A stretch of DNA of 5,676 bases from Candidatus Arcticimaribacter sp. (GCA_011526335.1 WTJB01000327.1:1-5676), one strand, 5' to 3'; shown: positions 1-4,536, counted from the first letter of the stretch. Program-made: numbers and translations. Notes: generated by a model from the sequence alone, not told the origin.

Positions 1-178
1 AAACGCAGCTTTGGGCGAAATAATCAAAGTGCAACAAGGCATAGATGACCATCTATCCAGTGACCTGTTGGCCATAGACCTGCGTCAGGCCCTTTATCAT
101 CTTGGGGAGATTACGGGAGAAGTGACCAATGACGAACTTTTAGGAAACATCTTCTCAAAATTCTGTATCGGGAAATAA
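1..178 (+). CDS. mnmE: tRNA modification GTPase MnmE, C-terminal fragment
   Basis: The reading frame opens at base 2 and gives 58 residues before TAA; the start lies outside the window. MnmE (TrmE) works with MnmG to install the carboxymethylaminomethyl group at C5 of the wobble uridine of certain tRNAs, in the cytoplasm. The fragment is the last part of the C-terminal helical domain: it reads [15 protein letters not shown], then [16 protein letters not shown] at the end. The invariant C-terminal C-[IL]-G-K, whose Cys is important for activity, is intact (FCIGK), and the upstream [10 protein letters not shown] helix is also typical of the family. The gene ends convergently to the lipoprotein gene on the other strand, with a probable terminator about 60 bases after the stop. 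Identification is secure; nothing can be said about the GTPase domain, which is not in view. Confidence 0.96.
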   Translation, partial: NAALGEIIKVQQGIDDHLSSDLLAIDLRQALYHLGEITGEVTNDELLGNIFSKFCIGK

Positions 179-239
179 AATCTACGGCCTTTTCGTCCAG
201 GTTCTTTAAATTGTAAAGGGTCAAAGACGCACGCCAGAG

Positions 240-263
240 GGGGTAGGTATCCCACCCCTTTTT
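240..263 (+). terminator. Probable intrinsic terminator after mnmE
   Basis: GGGGT (240-244) pairs with ACCCC (254-258) around a 9-base loop and is followed at once by TTTTT (259-263). This is a GC-rich stem plus U-run in the + orientation, about 60 bases after the mnmE stop. The U-run overlaps the stop codon of the convergent lipoprotein gene. Read on the other strand there is no U-run, so it should act only on mnmE transcripts. Confidence 0.6.
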
Positions 264-621
264 ATTCGTTATCCATTTCAAAAAAAGCTTGAATGTCTCT
301 ATTTGAATATAGGGTGACAATACATCTACAATACCCGCGTACGGGGGTATTGATTCTTCCACATCTGCCGTTGTCATTATCACTTCCCAACCATCGCACA
401 AACCTATAGCCCTCATCGGGAATAGCAGAAAGGGTCATTGTTGTGCCTTCATTATACGTTCCTGTTGCCTCGGGAGATACCCGCCCGCCTGCAGAAGCGG
501 TAACCGTCAAACTATATTGGGTGGGCCTTGGAGATACAGCCTCCTCCTCAACCGCAGTACACCCGTAGAAAATGGAAAATACCATTAGAATAAACAAAAA
601 AAGAGAAAGCCGGTTTTTCAT
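262..621 (-). CDS. Small lipoprotein with a divergent InlB-type beta-repeat
   Basis: This is a 119-residue protein. Residues 1-20 are a hydrophobic lipoprotein signal (MKNRLSLFLFILMVFSIFYG) ending at Cys21, the predicted lipidation site; the lipobox FYGC is loose but within what Bacteroidota tolerate. After a short acidic linker (VEEEAVSPRP), residues 36-116 resemble one bacterial InlB-type B-repeat: YSLTVTASAGGRVSP, a central EGTTMTLSAIPDEGYRFVRW, and a final ITLYSNRDIQAFFE-like strand (actual CIVTLYSNRDIQAFFE). This repeat is a beta-grasp-like module common in surface proteins. Between the RW and the last strand is an insert with Cys87, Cys98 and Cys100, which could form a disulfide. A single repeat tethered to a lipid anchor suggests a small envelope protein of unknown role. 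The gene stands alone on the minus strand, with a possible promoter about 25 bases upstream. Family assignment is from sequence pattern only; function unknown. Confidence 0.8.
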   Translation of the reverse strand: MKNRLSLFLFILMVFSIFYGCTAVEEEAVSPRPTQYSLTVTASAGGRVSPEATGTYNEGTTMTLSAIPDEGYRFVRWLGSDNDNGRCGRINTPVRGYCRCIVTLYSNRDIQAFFEMDNE

Positions 622-644
622 ACTTAAAGTTAATGAAATTAAAT

Positions 645-674
645 CAAACGTCTACCTTCATGACATTTAAACAA
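645..674 (-). promoter_or_regulatory. Candidate Bacteroidota-type promoter for the repeat lipoprotein
   Basis: On the minus strand TTG (672-674) is followed after 19 bases by GACGTTTG (645-652), which matches the Bacteroidota TAnnTTTG -7 box except for its first base. The start codon is 23 bases further on, giving a short leader. Such weak motifs occur by chance in AT-rich DNA. Confidence 0.3.
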
Positions 675-782
675 CTCAATAACAATTTTTTATGGGTTTA
701 CGCAAAGACATATCTAAACGCTCATAAAAATAATTATGTTAATTACAACAATAAACTTTGGTGAAAATTTACTGGTTGAAGA

Positions 783-820
783 AAAGGCTTTCCTAAACAT
801 ATAAAGGCTTAACATAAACT
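783..820. repeat. Two-copy direct repeat with 20-base period
   Basis: AAAGGCTT occurs at 783-790 and again at 803-810, exactly 20 bases apart. Each copy is followed a few bases later by TAAAC (TCCTAAACAT after the first, AACATAAACT after the second), so about 18 bases are loosely duplicated. It lies in the 231-base gap between the two minus-strand lipoprotein genes, about 160 bases upstream of the start of the repeat lipoprotein and just after the end of the Kazal-like one. The spacing of about two helical turns would suit a DNA-binding protein, but chance is possible. The rest of the gap (622-852) holds nothing else recognisable apart from the promoter candidate and the small palindrome at 834-849. 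Confidence 0.35.
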
Positions 821-833
821 ACTGAACAAAGCC

Positions 834-849
834 CCTCGACAGGCCGAGA
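834..849. repeat. Small palindrome, intergenic-repeat-like
   Basis: CCTCGACAGGCCGAGA can fold as CTCG (835-838) with CGAG (845-848) around ACAGGC. It resembles the short CCTTCGACAGGCTCAGG-type palindromes scattered between genes in many bacterial genomes. It sits 4 bases past the stop of the Kazal-like gene. Read on the minus strand it is followed by GGGGCTTTGTT, so it could instead be a weak terminator for that gene. Only one copy is present here, so the repeat status cannot be confirmed. Confidence 0.3.
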
Positions 850-852
850 AAC

Positions 853-1098
853 CTAGGGAGATTGGGAACAATCTACACTGACCAATATACCCGAATCGAT
901 TTGATCTTGGGTTAAAATAAAGGTCATTTCAGCGGTTTTATACCCAGCACAGCGGGCCATACACGGATTTGCGTATTGTGTATCGCCTGCGCAAACGGGC
1001 TTGTATTCTCTAGTACACACACAGGGAGTGTCTTTTTGTTTTTTACAGCCCAAAAAGAGGAGAAAAAATAACGAGAATTGTAAGGCGCGGATAGACAT
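853..1098 (-). CDS. Small lipoprotein with a Kazal-like inhibitor domain
   Basis: This is an 81-residue protein starting at ATG 1098; a TTG one codon upstream is possible but unneeded. Residues 1-17 are a hydrophobic signal ending in the lipobox LFLGC, with lipidation at Cys18. The mature part has six cysteines, at 26, 28, 36, 46, 50 and 77, in the order CxC, x7, C, x9, C, x3, C, x26, C. The segment REYKPVCAGDTQYANPC followed by MARCAGY matches the core of Kazal-type serine-protease inhibitors (Y-x-PVC-G-x-D-x-x-Y-x-N-x-C-x-x-x-C), including the Tyr and Asn. In Kazal domains the inhibitory loop lies around the second cysteine. Such a protein would be envelope-anchored and could block a secreted serine protease, but inhibition is an inference. 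The metalloprotease at 2409-2963 is of a class Kazal domains do not normally inhibit. No clear promoter or ribosome site was found; a large inverted repeat lies 40 bases upstream. Confidence 0.78.
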   Translation of the reverse strand: MSIRALQFSLFFLLFLGCKKQKDTPCVCTREYKPVCAGDTQYANPCMARCAGYKTAEMTFILTQDQIDSGILVSVDCSQSP

Positions 1099-1137
1099 CA
1101 ACTGTACATTAAAAAGCGATGCAAGATACTATAGGAA

Positions 1138-1207
1138 AATGCAGGGAAGACCCAAATCCTAAAAAAATTAATTATATGAAACCACTATAGCGGTCATTCC
1201 CTGCATT
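1138..1207. repeat. Long perfect inverted repeat (hairpin), origin unknown
   Basis: AATGCAGGGAA (1138-1148) is exactly complementary to TTCCCTGCATT (1197-1207). The next bases, GACC (1149-1152) and GGTC (1192-1195), also pair once the single A at 1196 is bulged, giving 15 base pairs closed by a 39-base AT-rich loop. It lies upstream of the Kazal-like lipoprotein gene. On the minus strand the last arm runs into ATTTTCC, which is only a poor U-run. It could be a miniature inverted-repeat element, a small structured RNA or an operator region. Confidence 0.55.
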
Positions 1208-1239
1208 AATCCATAAAATAAAACGGAAGATTCTTTTTA

Positions 1240-1261
1240 ACCCCCTTAAAGGGCAAGGGGT
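1240..1261. other. Hairpin of unknown role
   Basis: ACCCC (1240-1244) plus TT (1246-1247) pairs with AAGGGGT (1255-1261), with one bulged C and loop AAAGGGC. An overlapping alternative dyad is CCCTTaAAGGG (1243-1253). Neither strand has a U-run after the stem, so it does not look like a standard intrinsic terminator. Confidence 0.35.
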
Positions 1262-1498
1262 GCAATTCTATAAAACTCAATAAGGTCGTATGGAATAAAA
1301 CCACCAAATAAATTTTCCCTTTCTTTTTCATCTTCTTCTATTTAGCAATAAACGAATCCCTACATAAATGTATAAAGAATTGGTTTTAAGCGATTTAAAT
1401 TCCTCTAAGACCCTTGTATTTTTGTCAATACCCTAAATTCTATTCAACAGAAATATCATTTCTTTAAAAATAACCGCTTGAAAATAAAGGATTATTAA

Positions 1499-1600
1499 AT
1501 GGATAAGGAAACGGGGCTGGTCCCGATTTTAAGGGCCCAATACCCGAATGTCCCACAATATGGGGAGATAAAAAAAATTCCTTGTACATTACAGCAATGA
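1499..1600 (+). CDS. Doubtful 33-residue ORF overlapping the next gene (ATGA)
   Basis: ATG at 1499 opens a 33-codon frame, with TGA at 1598-1600 overlapping the ATG (1597) of the next gene as ATGA. A clear Shine-Dalgarno-like AAGGA (1487-1491) lies 7 bases before the ATG, the best such site in the window. The peptide starts MDKETGLVPILRAQYPN and continues VPQYGEIKKIPCTLQQ. It has no membrane segment or signal. The stretch LRAQYPNVPQYGEIKKI faintly recalls the PxVPxYGDI segment of C5-cytosine DNA methyltransferases, so it could be a relic of such a gene, but the match is too short to rely on. It could also be a leader peptide coupling translation to the downstream gene, or simply chance. Confidence 0.25.
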   Translation: MDKETGLVPILRAQYPNVPQYGEIKKIPCTLQQ

Positions 1601-1851
1601 AAGAAATGCTATTCATTTTACTGATTCTTTGGGGAATTCCTAGCACTTTTTTTAGGAGTAAGTTTAGAAAACGTGTTTACCAAACCGAGGATTGGAAAAT
1701 CAACATCAAACCGCTATTTACAAGAGAAATAAAAGGCTTACTCTTTACTTTATATCCAGAAGACACAACCTATATAAAACTCCGGAATCAGTATCGGCTG
1801 TATTTGTTGGTCTATCTTATTTTGTTTTTATCCTATACCCTAGTGAGCTAA
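1597..1851 (+). CDS. Small membrane protein of unknown function, two hydrophobic segments
   Basis: From ATG 1597 this encodes 84 residues. TTG at 1582 (adding 5 residues) and ATG at 1606 are alternative starts; 1597 is preferred because it forms an ATGA overlap with the upstream short ORF and puts one Lys before the first membrane segment. Hydrophobic segments are at about residues 3-18 (EMLFILLILWGIPSTF) and 65-82 (YRLYLLVYLILFLSYTLV). Between them is a basic, soluble middle of about 45 residues starting RSKFRKRVYQ, with a conserved-looking LYPEDTTYIKLRNQYRLY. An N-terminal and a C-terminal membrane helix would place the basic middle on one side, presumably the cytoplasm by the positive-inside rule. 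I do not recognise the family. The next small membrane gene begins 97 bases further on. Confidence 0.6.
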   Translation: MKEMLFILLILWGIPSTFFRSKFRKRVYQTEDWKINIKPLFTREIKGLLFTLYPEDTTYIKLRNQYRLYLLVYLILFLSYTLVS

Positions 1852-1902
1852 ATAGGCGAGCGTACAAAGCCAATAGACGATAGGTTTTTCTCAAGATAAA
1901 TT

Positions 1903-1930
1903 TTGAAAATTAGCGAAGAATGTATAATTT
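1903..1930 (+). promoter_or_regulatory. Candidate promoter for the 54-residue membrane protein
   Basis: TTG (1903-1905) is followed after 17 bases by TATAATTT (1923-1930), 18 bases before the ATG at 1949. The 12-mer TGTATAATTTAA (1921-1932) recurs at 4537-4548 just upstream of the pterin dehydratase start, supporting a shared promoter element. Confidence 0.4.
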
Positions 1931-1948
1931 AAGACAAATTAAACTACT

Positions 1949-2113
1949 ATGAGTGAATTAGTTATCGTAATTATAGCCATTGCTGCGCTTATTGTTGGTG
2001 TTATCGTTTACGGGGTCGTTAGTACCACTATGGGGTACGAAGAGGATGTAAATCAAAACTATATTCCCGACCGTTTGGAACGCATGTTGGGGAAAGAGCC
2101 TGAAAAAAAATAA
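1949..2113 (+). CDS. 54-residue single-pass membrane protein
   Basis: ATG 1949 to TAA 2111-2113 gives 54 residues. Residues 3-27 form one strong membrane helix (ELVIVIIAIAALIVGVIVYG, then VVST), followed by a charged tail with EEDVNQNYIPDRLERMLGK and a Lys-rich end. The clean split between hydrophobic helix and polar, sensible tail, the in-frame ATG and a candidate promoter upstream all suggest a real gene. The short N-terminus and long charged C-terminus suggest that the tail faces one compartment; orientation cannot be fixed from sequence. It somewhat resembles the small accessory subunits of respiratory or transport complexes in size and layout (for example CcoS-like proteins), but no specific motif supports that. 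No ribosome site is visible, as is usual in Bacteroidota. Function unknown. Confidence 0.6.
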   Translation: MSELVIVIIAIAALIVGVIVYGVVSTTMGYEEDVNQNYIPDRLERMLGKEPEKK

Positions 2114-2176
2114 GTCCTCGCTAGAAAAATTTTAAGCATTCGGCTAAGGAGACCCACCCTCTTATGAACGGATTTT

Positions 2177-2212
2177 AAGGCGTATTTTGTACCCCTTAGG
2201 ATTGCCTTTTTT
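2177..2212 (+). terminator. Weak terminator candidate after the 54-residue gene
   Basis: AAGGC (2177-2181) pairs with GCCTT (2204-2208), which runs straight into further T residues to 2212. The loop is long (22 bases) and AT-rich, so the structure is weak. It lies 64 bases after the stop at 2113 and before the next short ORF. Confidence 0.3.
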
Positions 2213-2230
2213 GCTATTTTACATCCCTCT

Positions 2231-2338
2231 ATGCTTTTAAAAATGAACCCGCTTTGGGAAAACGCCGTACAATTGGGCTTACCCATTGGTTTTCTTATTG
2301 CAGCAATAGTAACCGTTGTTTATTTTTGGGACAAATGA
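2231..2338 (+). CDS. Possible 35-residue membrane peptide
   Basis: ATG 2231 to TGA 2336-2338 encodes 35 residues beginning MLLKMNPLWENAVQLG. The second half is one hydrophobic segment at residues 15-32 (QLGLPIGFLIAAIVTVVYFW), ending in polar DK. The Met at residue 5 (2243) is an alternative start. A single helix with a Trp-containing polar N-terminus and a Trp/Asp/Lys exit is typical of genuine small membrane proteins, and it follows two other small membrane genes on the same strand. The lipoprotein protease starts 70 bases later. No family recognised; short enough to be a chance ORF. Confidence 0.42.
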   Translation: MLLKMNPLWENAVQLGLPIGFLIAAIVTVVYFWDK

Positions 2339-2365
2339 AAGGTTTAAATCTATGGGGATCATAAA

Positions 2366-2393
2366 GGAAATTTCCCAATTTCTACTAATTTTG
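2366..2393 (+). promoter_or_regulatory. -7 box with upstream palindrome, metalloprotease promoter candidate
   Basis: TAATTTTG (2386-2393) is an exact match to the Bacteroidota -7 box TAnnTTTG, 15 bases before the ATG at 2409. No TTG -33 box lies at the usual distance; instead the perfect 10-base palindrome GGAAATTTCC occupies 2366-2375, where an activator or repressor could bind. The promoter reading is moderately supported, the operator reading is speculative. Confidence 0.42.
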
Positions 2394-2408
2394 TTTAAAA
2401 CTAAATTT

Positions 2409-2963
2409 ATGAAAAGATATTTGCCGTTGTTTTTAGTGCTTCTTGTTTTTGCCTGTAGTAAAGAAGAAGACCCTACCGAACCTGAAGTCATCATTCCTGA
2501 GGTAGAAGAAGTAGAACCTGATTATGATAATGACCCCATATACAGTCAAGCACGCCCCAATCTTTTGAGTTCTTATTGGACCATTTTTAAGCTGTCTGCT
2601 GCCCAATACGATATTGATCTTAGTCATATCACCGACGTTACCTTCGTCTCTGACGATTTGCCCGGAAATACGGCTGGGATTGCCAATGGTTCTTGTGAAG
2701 ACTATATTCTTATTGTTGTCGATGAAAGTAAATTCCGATGGCTAACCACGGGAGAGCAAATTTTCTTAATGTATCACGAGTTGGGGCATGATGTATTTAA
2801 CGCTTCCCATGCTGGGGGGGGACTGATGGCTCCCAATGTACGTTCTATAGAATACACCCTATTCCAAAGAGAGGTTCAAGATTTCTTTACCGGGGTAGAT
2901 TTTGTTGAGTGGACAGAAGAAGAATGCCAGTACATCCGCGACCTGACCGACAATAAGTCCTAG
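2409..2963 (+). CDS. Lipoprotein zinc metalloprotease (metzincin-like)
   Basis: The start at ATG 2409 is chosen because it gives a proper lipoprotein signal; the frame runs open upstream to 2316, but that adds an implausible 31 residues. The protein is 184 residues. Residues 1-15 are the signal (MKRYLPLFLVLLVFA) with lipidation at Cys16, followed by an acidic linker to about residue 43 rich in Glu and Pro. The catalytic core is MYHELGHDVFNASHAGG: His123 and His127 of HExxH bind zinc, Glu124 is the catalytic base, and His134 is a likely third ligand. Met140 in GLMAPN looks like a Met-turn, as in metzincins, although the spacing between the second and third His is six residues instead of the usual five. 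Cys96 and Cys173 could form a disulfide. It is therefore a probable envelope-anchored protease or peptidase; the substrate is unknown. A run of eight G (2814-2821) lies between His134 and Met140. Confidence 0.82.
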   Translation: MKRYLPLFLVLLVFACSKEEDPTEPEVIIPEVEEVEPDYDNDPIYSQARPNLLSSYWTIFKLSAAQYDIDLSHITDVTFVSDDLPGNTAGIANGSCEDYILIVVDESKFRWLTTGEQIFLMYHELGHDVFNASHAGGGLMAPNVRSIEYTLFQREVQDFFTGVDFVEWTEEECQYIRDLTDNKS

Positions 2964-2980
2964 GTTAACCCTATTTATAC

Positions 2981-3004
2981 TAAAGAATCCTTAAGCGGAT
3001 AAGG
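2981..3004 (-). terminator. Terminator candidate for the lectin gene
   Basis: On the minus strand CCTTA (3004-3000) pairs with TAAGG (2993-2989) around a 6-base loop and is followed by ATTCTTTA. It begins 15 bases past the lectin stop and lies between the convergent protease and lectin genes. The stem is short and the U-run interrupted, so strength is doubtful. Confidence 0.4.
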
Positions 3005-3019
3005 CCTGAAAGTAGCGCG

Positions 3020-4093
3020 TCAAGGACAGTTGTAGACGTTTAATATCAGCCCATCTGATTTTCTGACTTCGATGATCTGATTAAAATCCTGCATCTTAAA
3101 ATAGGCAATATCGTTGCCTACAAAGAGTTGTTGTGGTGCAGCAAAATAGTTGTTGTATAAAATATAATCCCCTACCCTAGGCTGGTAATTCTCGCCGTTA
3201 TGGTAGGCCAGATTAAAAAATCCATTCCGAATTTGCCCGCAAAAGTAAGACAGGTCTTCGGCTACCAAAGTATTGGACGCCGATGTAGTTGCATAATTAT
3301 TGCCTAAAATCACCGGGAAGGTCGCATCTACAACACATATAGAGTTATTGTCAAAACGAACCATTTGCTGATTGTTGGCTCCGCCTGTAGAACCAGTAAA
3401 GCCCCAGAAGGCGATATTGTTACCAATCAGAGCGATTAAATCCACTGTTTTTTGATCGGCATACACGGTACCATTGGCGTGGGTAAAGGTATATTCAAAC
3501 ACCTCTGTTACGGGGTCCCATTGGATGATGACGTTATGAAAATTTCCATCTTCAAGGTCTATGGTCTCGATGACGTCTTGACTGGGAATGGCAATATTGG
3601 AATTTCCATTTTCAACAAAACCGATATGATCTGCTCCCCCGACAGGGTCCCAAGGGAAGTTGTACCAGGTATCGAATTCTATGGCCATGGACGGGCGTAT
3701 AGGAGCACCACCCCCATAACCCAATCCTCCGCCGGTAGAGCCTTGTCCGGTATCTAAGTTTTGTAAAACAAAGGCAATCCCATCGGCCCCAGCAGGATTG
3801 GCCCCCAAATACAAATCGACATCTATTCTAAAGTTAACCCGTAAGTCCAAGCGTCTGGAATACCAAACCGAACCGGTTTGACTCCCGGCCGCTGGCGTAA
3901 TCTCAAAAACCCCATTGGTGGTGTATGACGCATCATTGATCGGAGTAAAATCGGCAGCATCAAAATCCCGGGGAATACAAGAAGAGGGATAGGTTCCGAT
4001 TTGAGCAAAAGCGCTATGCCAGCAAAAAAGGAGAACAGCAATACTGCTGTACTTAAAACAAACCCAGGAAATAAAATGACCGCTTTTTGTCAT
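3020..4093 (-). CDS. Secreted L-type lectin-fold protein
   Basis: This is a 357-residue protein. Residues 1-30 are a Sec signal with cleavage expected after AFA (SAFA|QIG). Residues about 37-255 form a legume/L-type lectin domain: ADGIAFVLQ (103-111) carries the sugar-contacting Asp104; GGGLGYGGG (121-129) is the typical glycine loop; AIEFDTWYN (137-145) and DHIGF (155-159) carry the acidic and His residues that bind the metal ions in this fold; FHNVIIQWDP (185-194) is a core strand; and WGFTGSTGG (230-238) is the usual closing motif. Residues about 256-357 form a second region with Cys285 and Cys356, starting VDATFPVILGNN, that I do not recognise. There is no recognisable type IX sorting domain or LPxTG at the end. 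Role: probably binding of glycans outside the cytoplasm. The gene is divergent from the zinc-ribbon gene across 55 bases. Confidence 0.85.
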   Translation of the reverse strand: MTKSGHFISWVCFKYSSIAVLLFCWHSAFAQIGTYPSSCIPRDFDAADFTPINDASYTTNGVFEITPAAGSQTGSVWYSRRLDLRVNFRIDVDLYLGANPAGADGIAFVLQNLDTGQGSTGGGLGYGGGAPIRPSMAIEFDTWYNFPWDPVGGADHIGFVENGNSNIAIPSQDVIETIDLEDGNFHNVIIQWDPVTEVFEYTFTHANGTVYADQKTVDLIALIGNNIAFWGFTGSTGGANNQQMVRFDNNSICVVDATFPVILGNNYATTSASNTLVAEDLSYFCGQIRNGFFNLAYHNGENYQPRVGDYILYNNYFAAPQQLFVGNDIAYFKMQDFNQIIEVRKSDGLILNVYNCP

Positions 4094-4115
4094 ATAAATA
4101 TAGTCTAGAGGAATT

Positions 4116-4146
4116 TAAAGTTAATGGAAAACCCGCTATATTACAA
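4116..4146 (-). promoter_or_regulatory. Candidate promoter of the lectin gene
   Basis: On the minus strand TTG (4144-4146) is followed after 20 bases by TAACTTTA (4116-4123), which matches TAnnTTTG except for the last base. The ATG at 4093 is 22 bases downstream. The -33 box ends 2 bases before the start codon of the divergent zinc-ribbon gene, so the two genes' control regions overlap. Confidence 0.42.
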
Positions 4147-4148
4147 CG

Positions 4149-4313
4149 ATGAAAAAAGAAAAAGATTGCGCCTTATGTGCACAACCCCAGACGATTGCCT
4201 ACCGCATTCAATACCAACACCCCCTGCAATGGGTTTTTGTATGCAAAAATTGTCTCGAAAATGTAAAAACAGCAAATCCACTTTACAAATACGGCGGGAC
4301 TTGGAAAGGCTGA
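4149..4313 (+). CDS. 54-residue zinc-ribbon protein
   Basis: ATG 4149 to TGA 4311-4313 encodes 54 residues. CALC (Cys7, Cys10) and CKNC (Cys32, Cys35) form two CxxC knuckles 21 residues apart, the pattern of a four-cysteine zinc ribbon, with beta-strand-like IAYRIQYQHPLQWVFV between them. The C-terminus ends YKYGGTWKG, resembling the YGGxWK ending that I recall from small conserved zinc-ribbon proteins of several phyla. An overlapping longer frame from 4124 lacks any sensible composition and is rejected. The protein is cytoplasmic; possible roles are nucleic-acid or protein binding, not determinable from sequence. It is divergent to the lectin gene with no evident promoter of its own and no Shine-Dalgarno site. 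A short membrane-peptide ORF follows after 34 bases. Confidence 0.72.
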   Translation: MKKEKDCALCAQPQTIAYRIQYQHPLQWVFVCKNCLENVKTANPLYKYGGTWKG

Positions 4314-4347
4314 TATTTTTATTATATTTAAGAAAAAACTAATTATT

Positions 4348-4434
4348 ATGGGTGTAGGTGGAATCGTTATTGCCAGTTCAGTTGTGTGTATAGTGTTTTT
4401 ACTTCTTGCTGAATTTCAAGAACGTTACTTATAG
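4348..4434 (+). CDS. Possible 28-residue membrane peptide
   Basis: ATG 4348 to TAG 4432-4434 encodes 28 residues: one hydrophobic segment (GVGGIVIASSVVCIVFLLLA, residues 2-21) and a polar end, EFQERYL. It lies 34 bases after the zinc-ribbon gene on the same strand and could share its transcript. The layout fits a single-pass micro-membrane protein, but the ORF is so short that chance is a serious alternative. No family recognised. Confidence 0.33.
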   Translation: MGVGGIVIASSVVCIVFLLLAEFQERYL

Positions 4435-4446
4435 ATCATCGGATGC

Positions 4447-4473
4447 CCGCTAGGAGTGTGAATTCACTGGCGG
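4447..4473. other. Intergenic hairpin with EcoRI-like palindrome in the loop
   Basis: CCGCTAG (4447-4453) pairs with CTGGCGG (4467-4473), with one G-U pair. The 13-base loop, with the first stem base after it, contains most of the perfect palindrome GTGAATTCAC (4458-4467), so two alternative foldings compete. There is no U-run. A second GAATTC follows at 4473-4478. It sits between the 28-residue ORF and the dehydratase gene. Role unknown; the surrounding 4435-4536 holds nothing else recognisable. Confidence 0.35.
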
Positions 4474-4536
4474 AATTCTACGAAATGTGATCAAAGGTAT
4501 ATTGCAACACGGAAATATTCGCGTTGCTGTAGGCTA

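Larger units (their letters stand above)
1099..1596. other. About 500 bases without a confident gene
   Basis: This gap separates the leftward lipoprotein genes from the rightward small membrane genes, so promoters for both directions should lie in it. Seen in it are the inverted repeat at 1138-1207, a hairpin at 1240-1261, and a doubtful 33-codon ORF at 1499-1600. The stretch 1262-1480 is AT-rich and holds nothing else I can recognise: no tRNA-like cloverleaf, no insertion-sequence ends and no clear protein remnant. Confidence 0.6.

Noticed and set aside
111..416. Minus-strand frame of 101 codons across the mnmE end and the repeat lipoprotein
   Set aside because: It overlaps two better-supported genes on opposite strands and has no recognisable features.
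262..621. Possible frameshift in the insert of the InlB-type repeat
   Set aside because: The frame recovers the expected last strand (YSNRDIQAFFE) without any shift, so the gene reads as intact with an insertion.
624..635. TTAAAGTTAATG shared by the upstream regions of the repeat lipoprotein (624-635) and the lectin (4115-4126)
   Set aside because: A 12-base AT-rich match is expected about this often by chance in 5.7 kb, and its distance from the two start codons differs (2 versus 21 bases).
3452..3757. A 101-codon + strand frame within the lectin gene
   Set aside because: It is antisense to conserved lectin motifs and shows no protein family features.
4124..4342. A 72-codon + strand frame overlapping the zinc-ribbon gene
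   Set aside because: The 54-codon frame starting at 4149 has two CxxC pairs and a family-like ending, while this one looks like out-of-frame translation.
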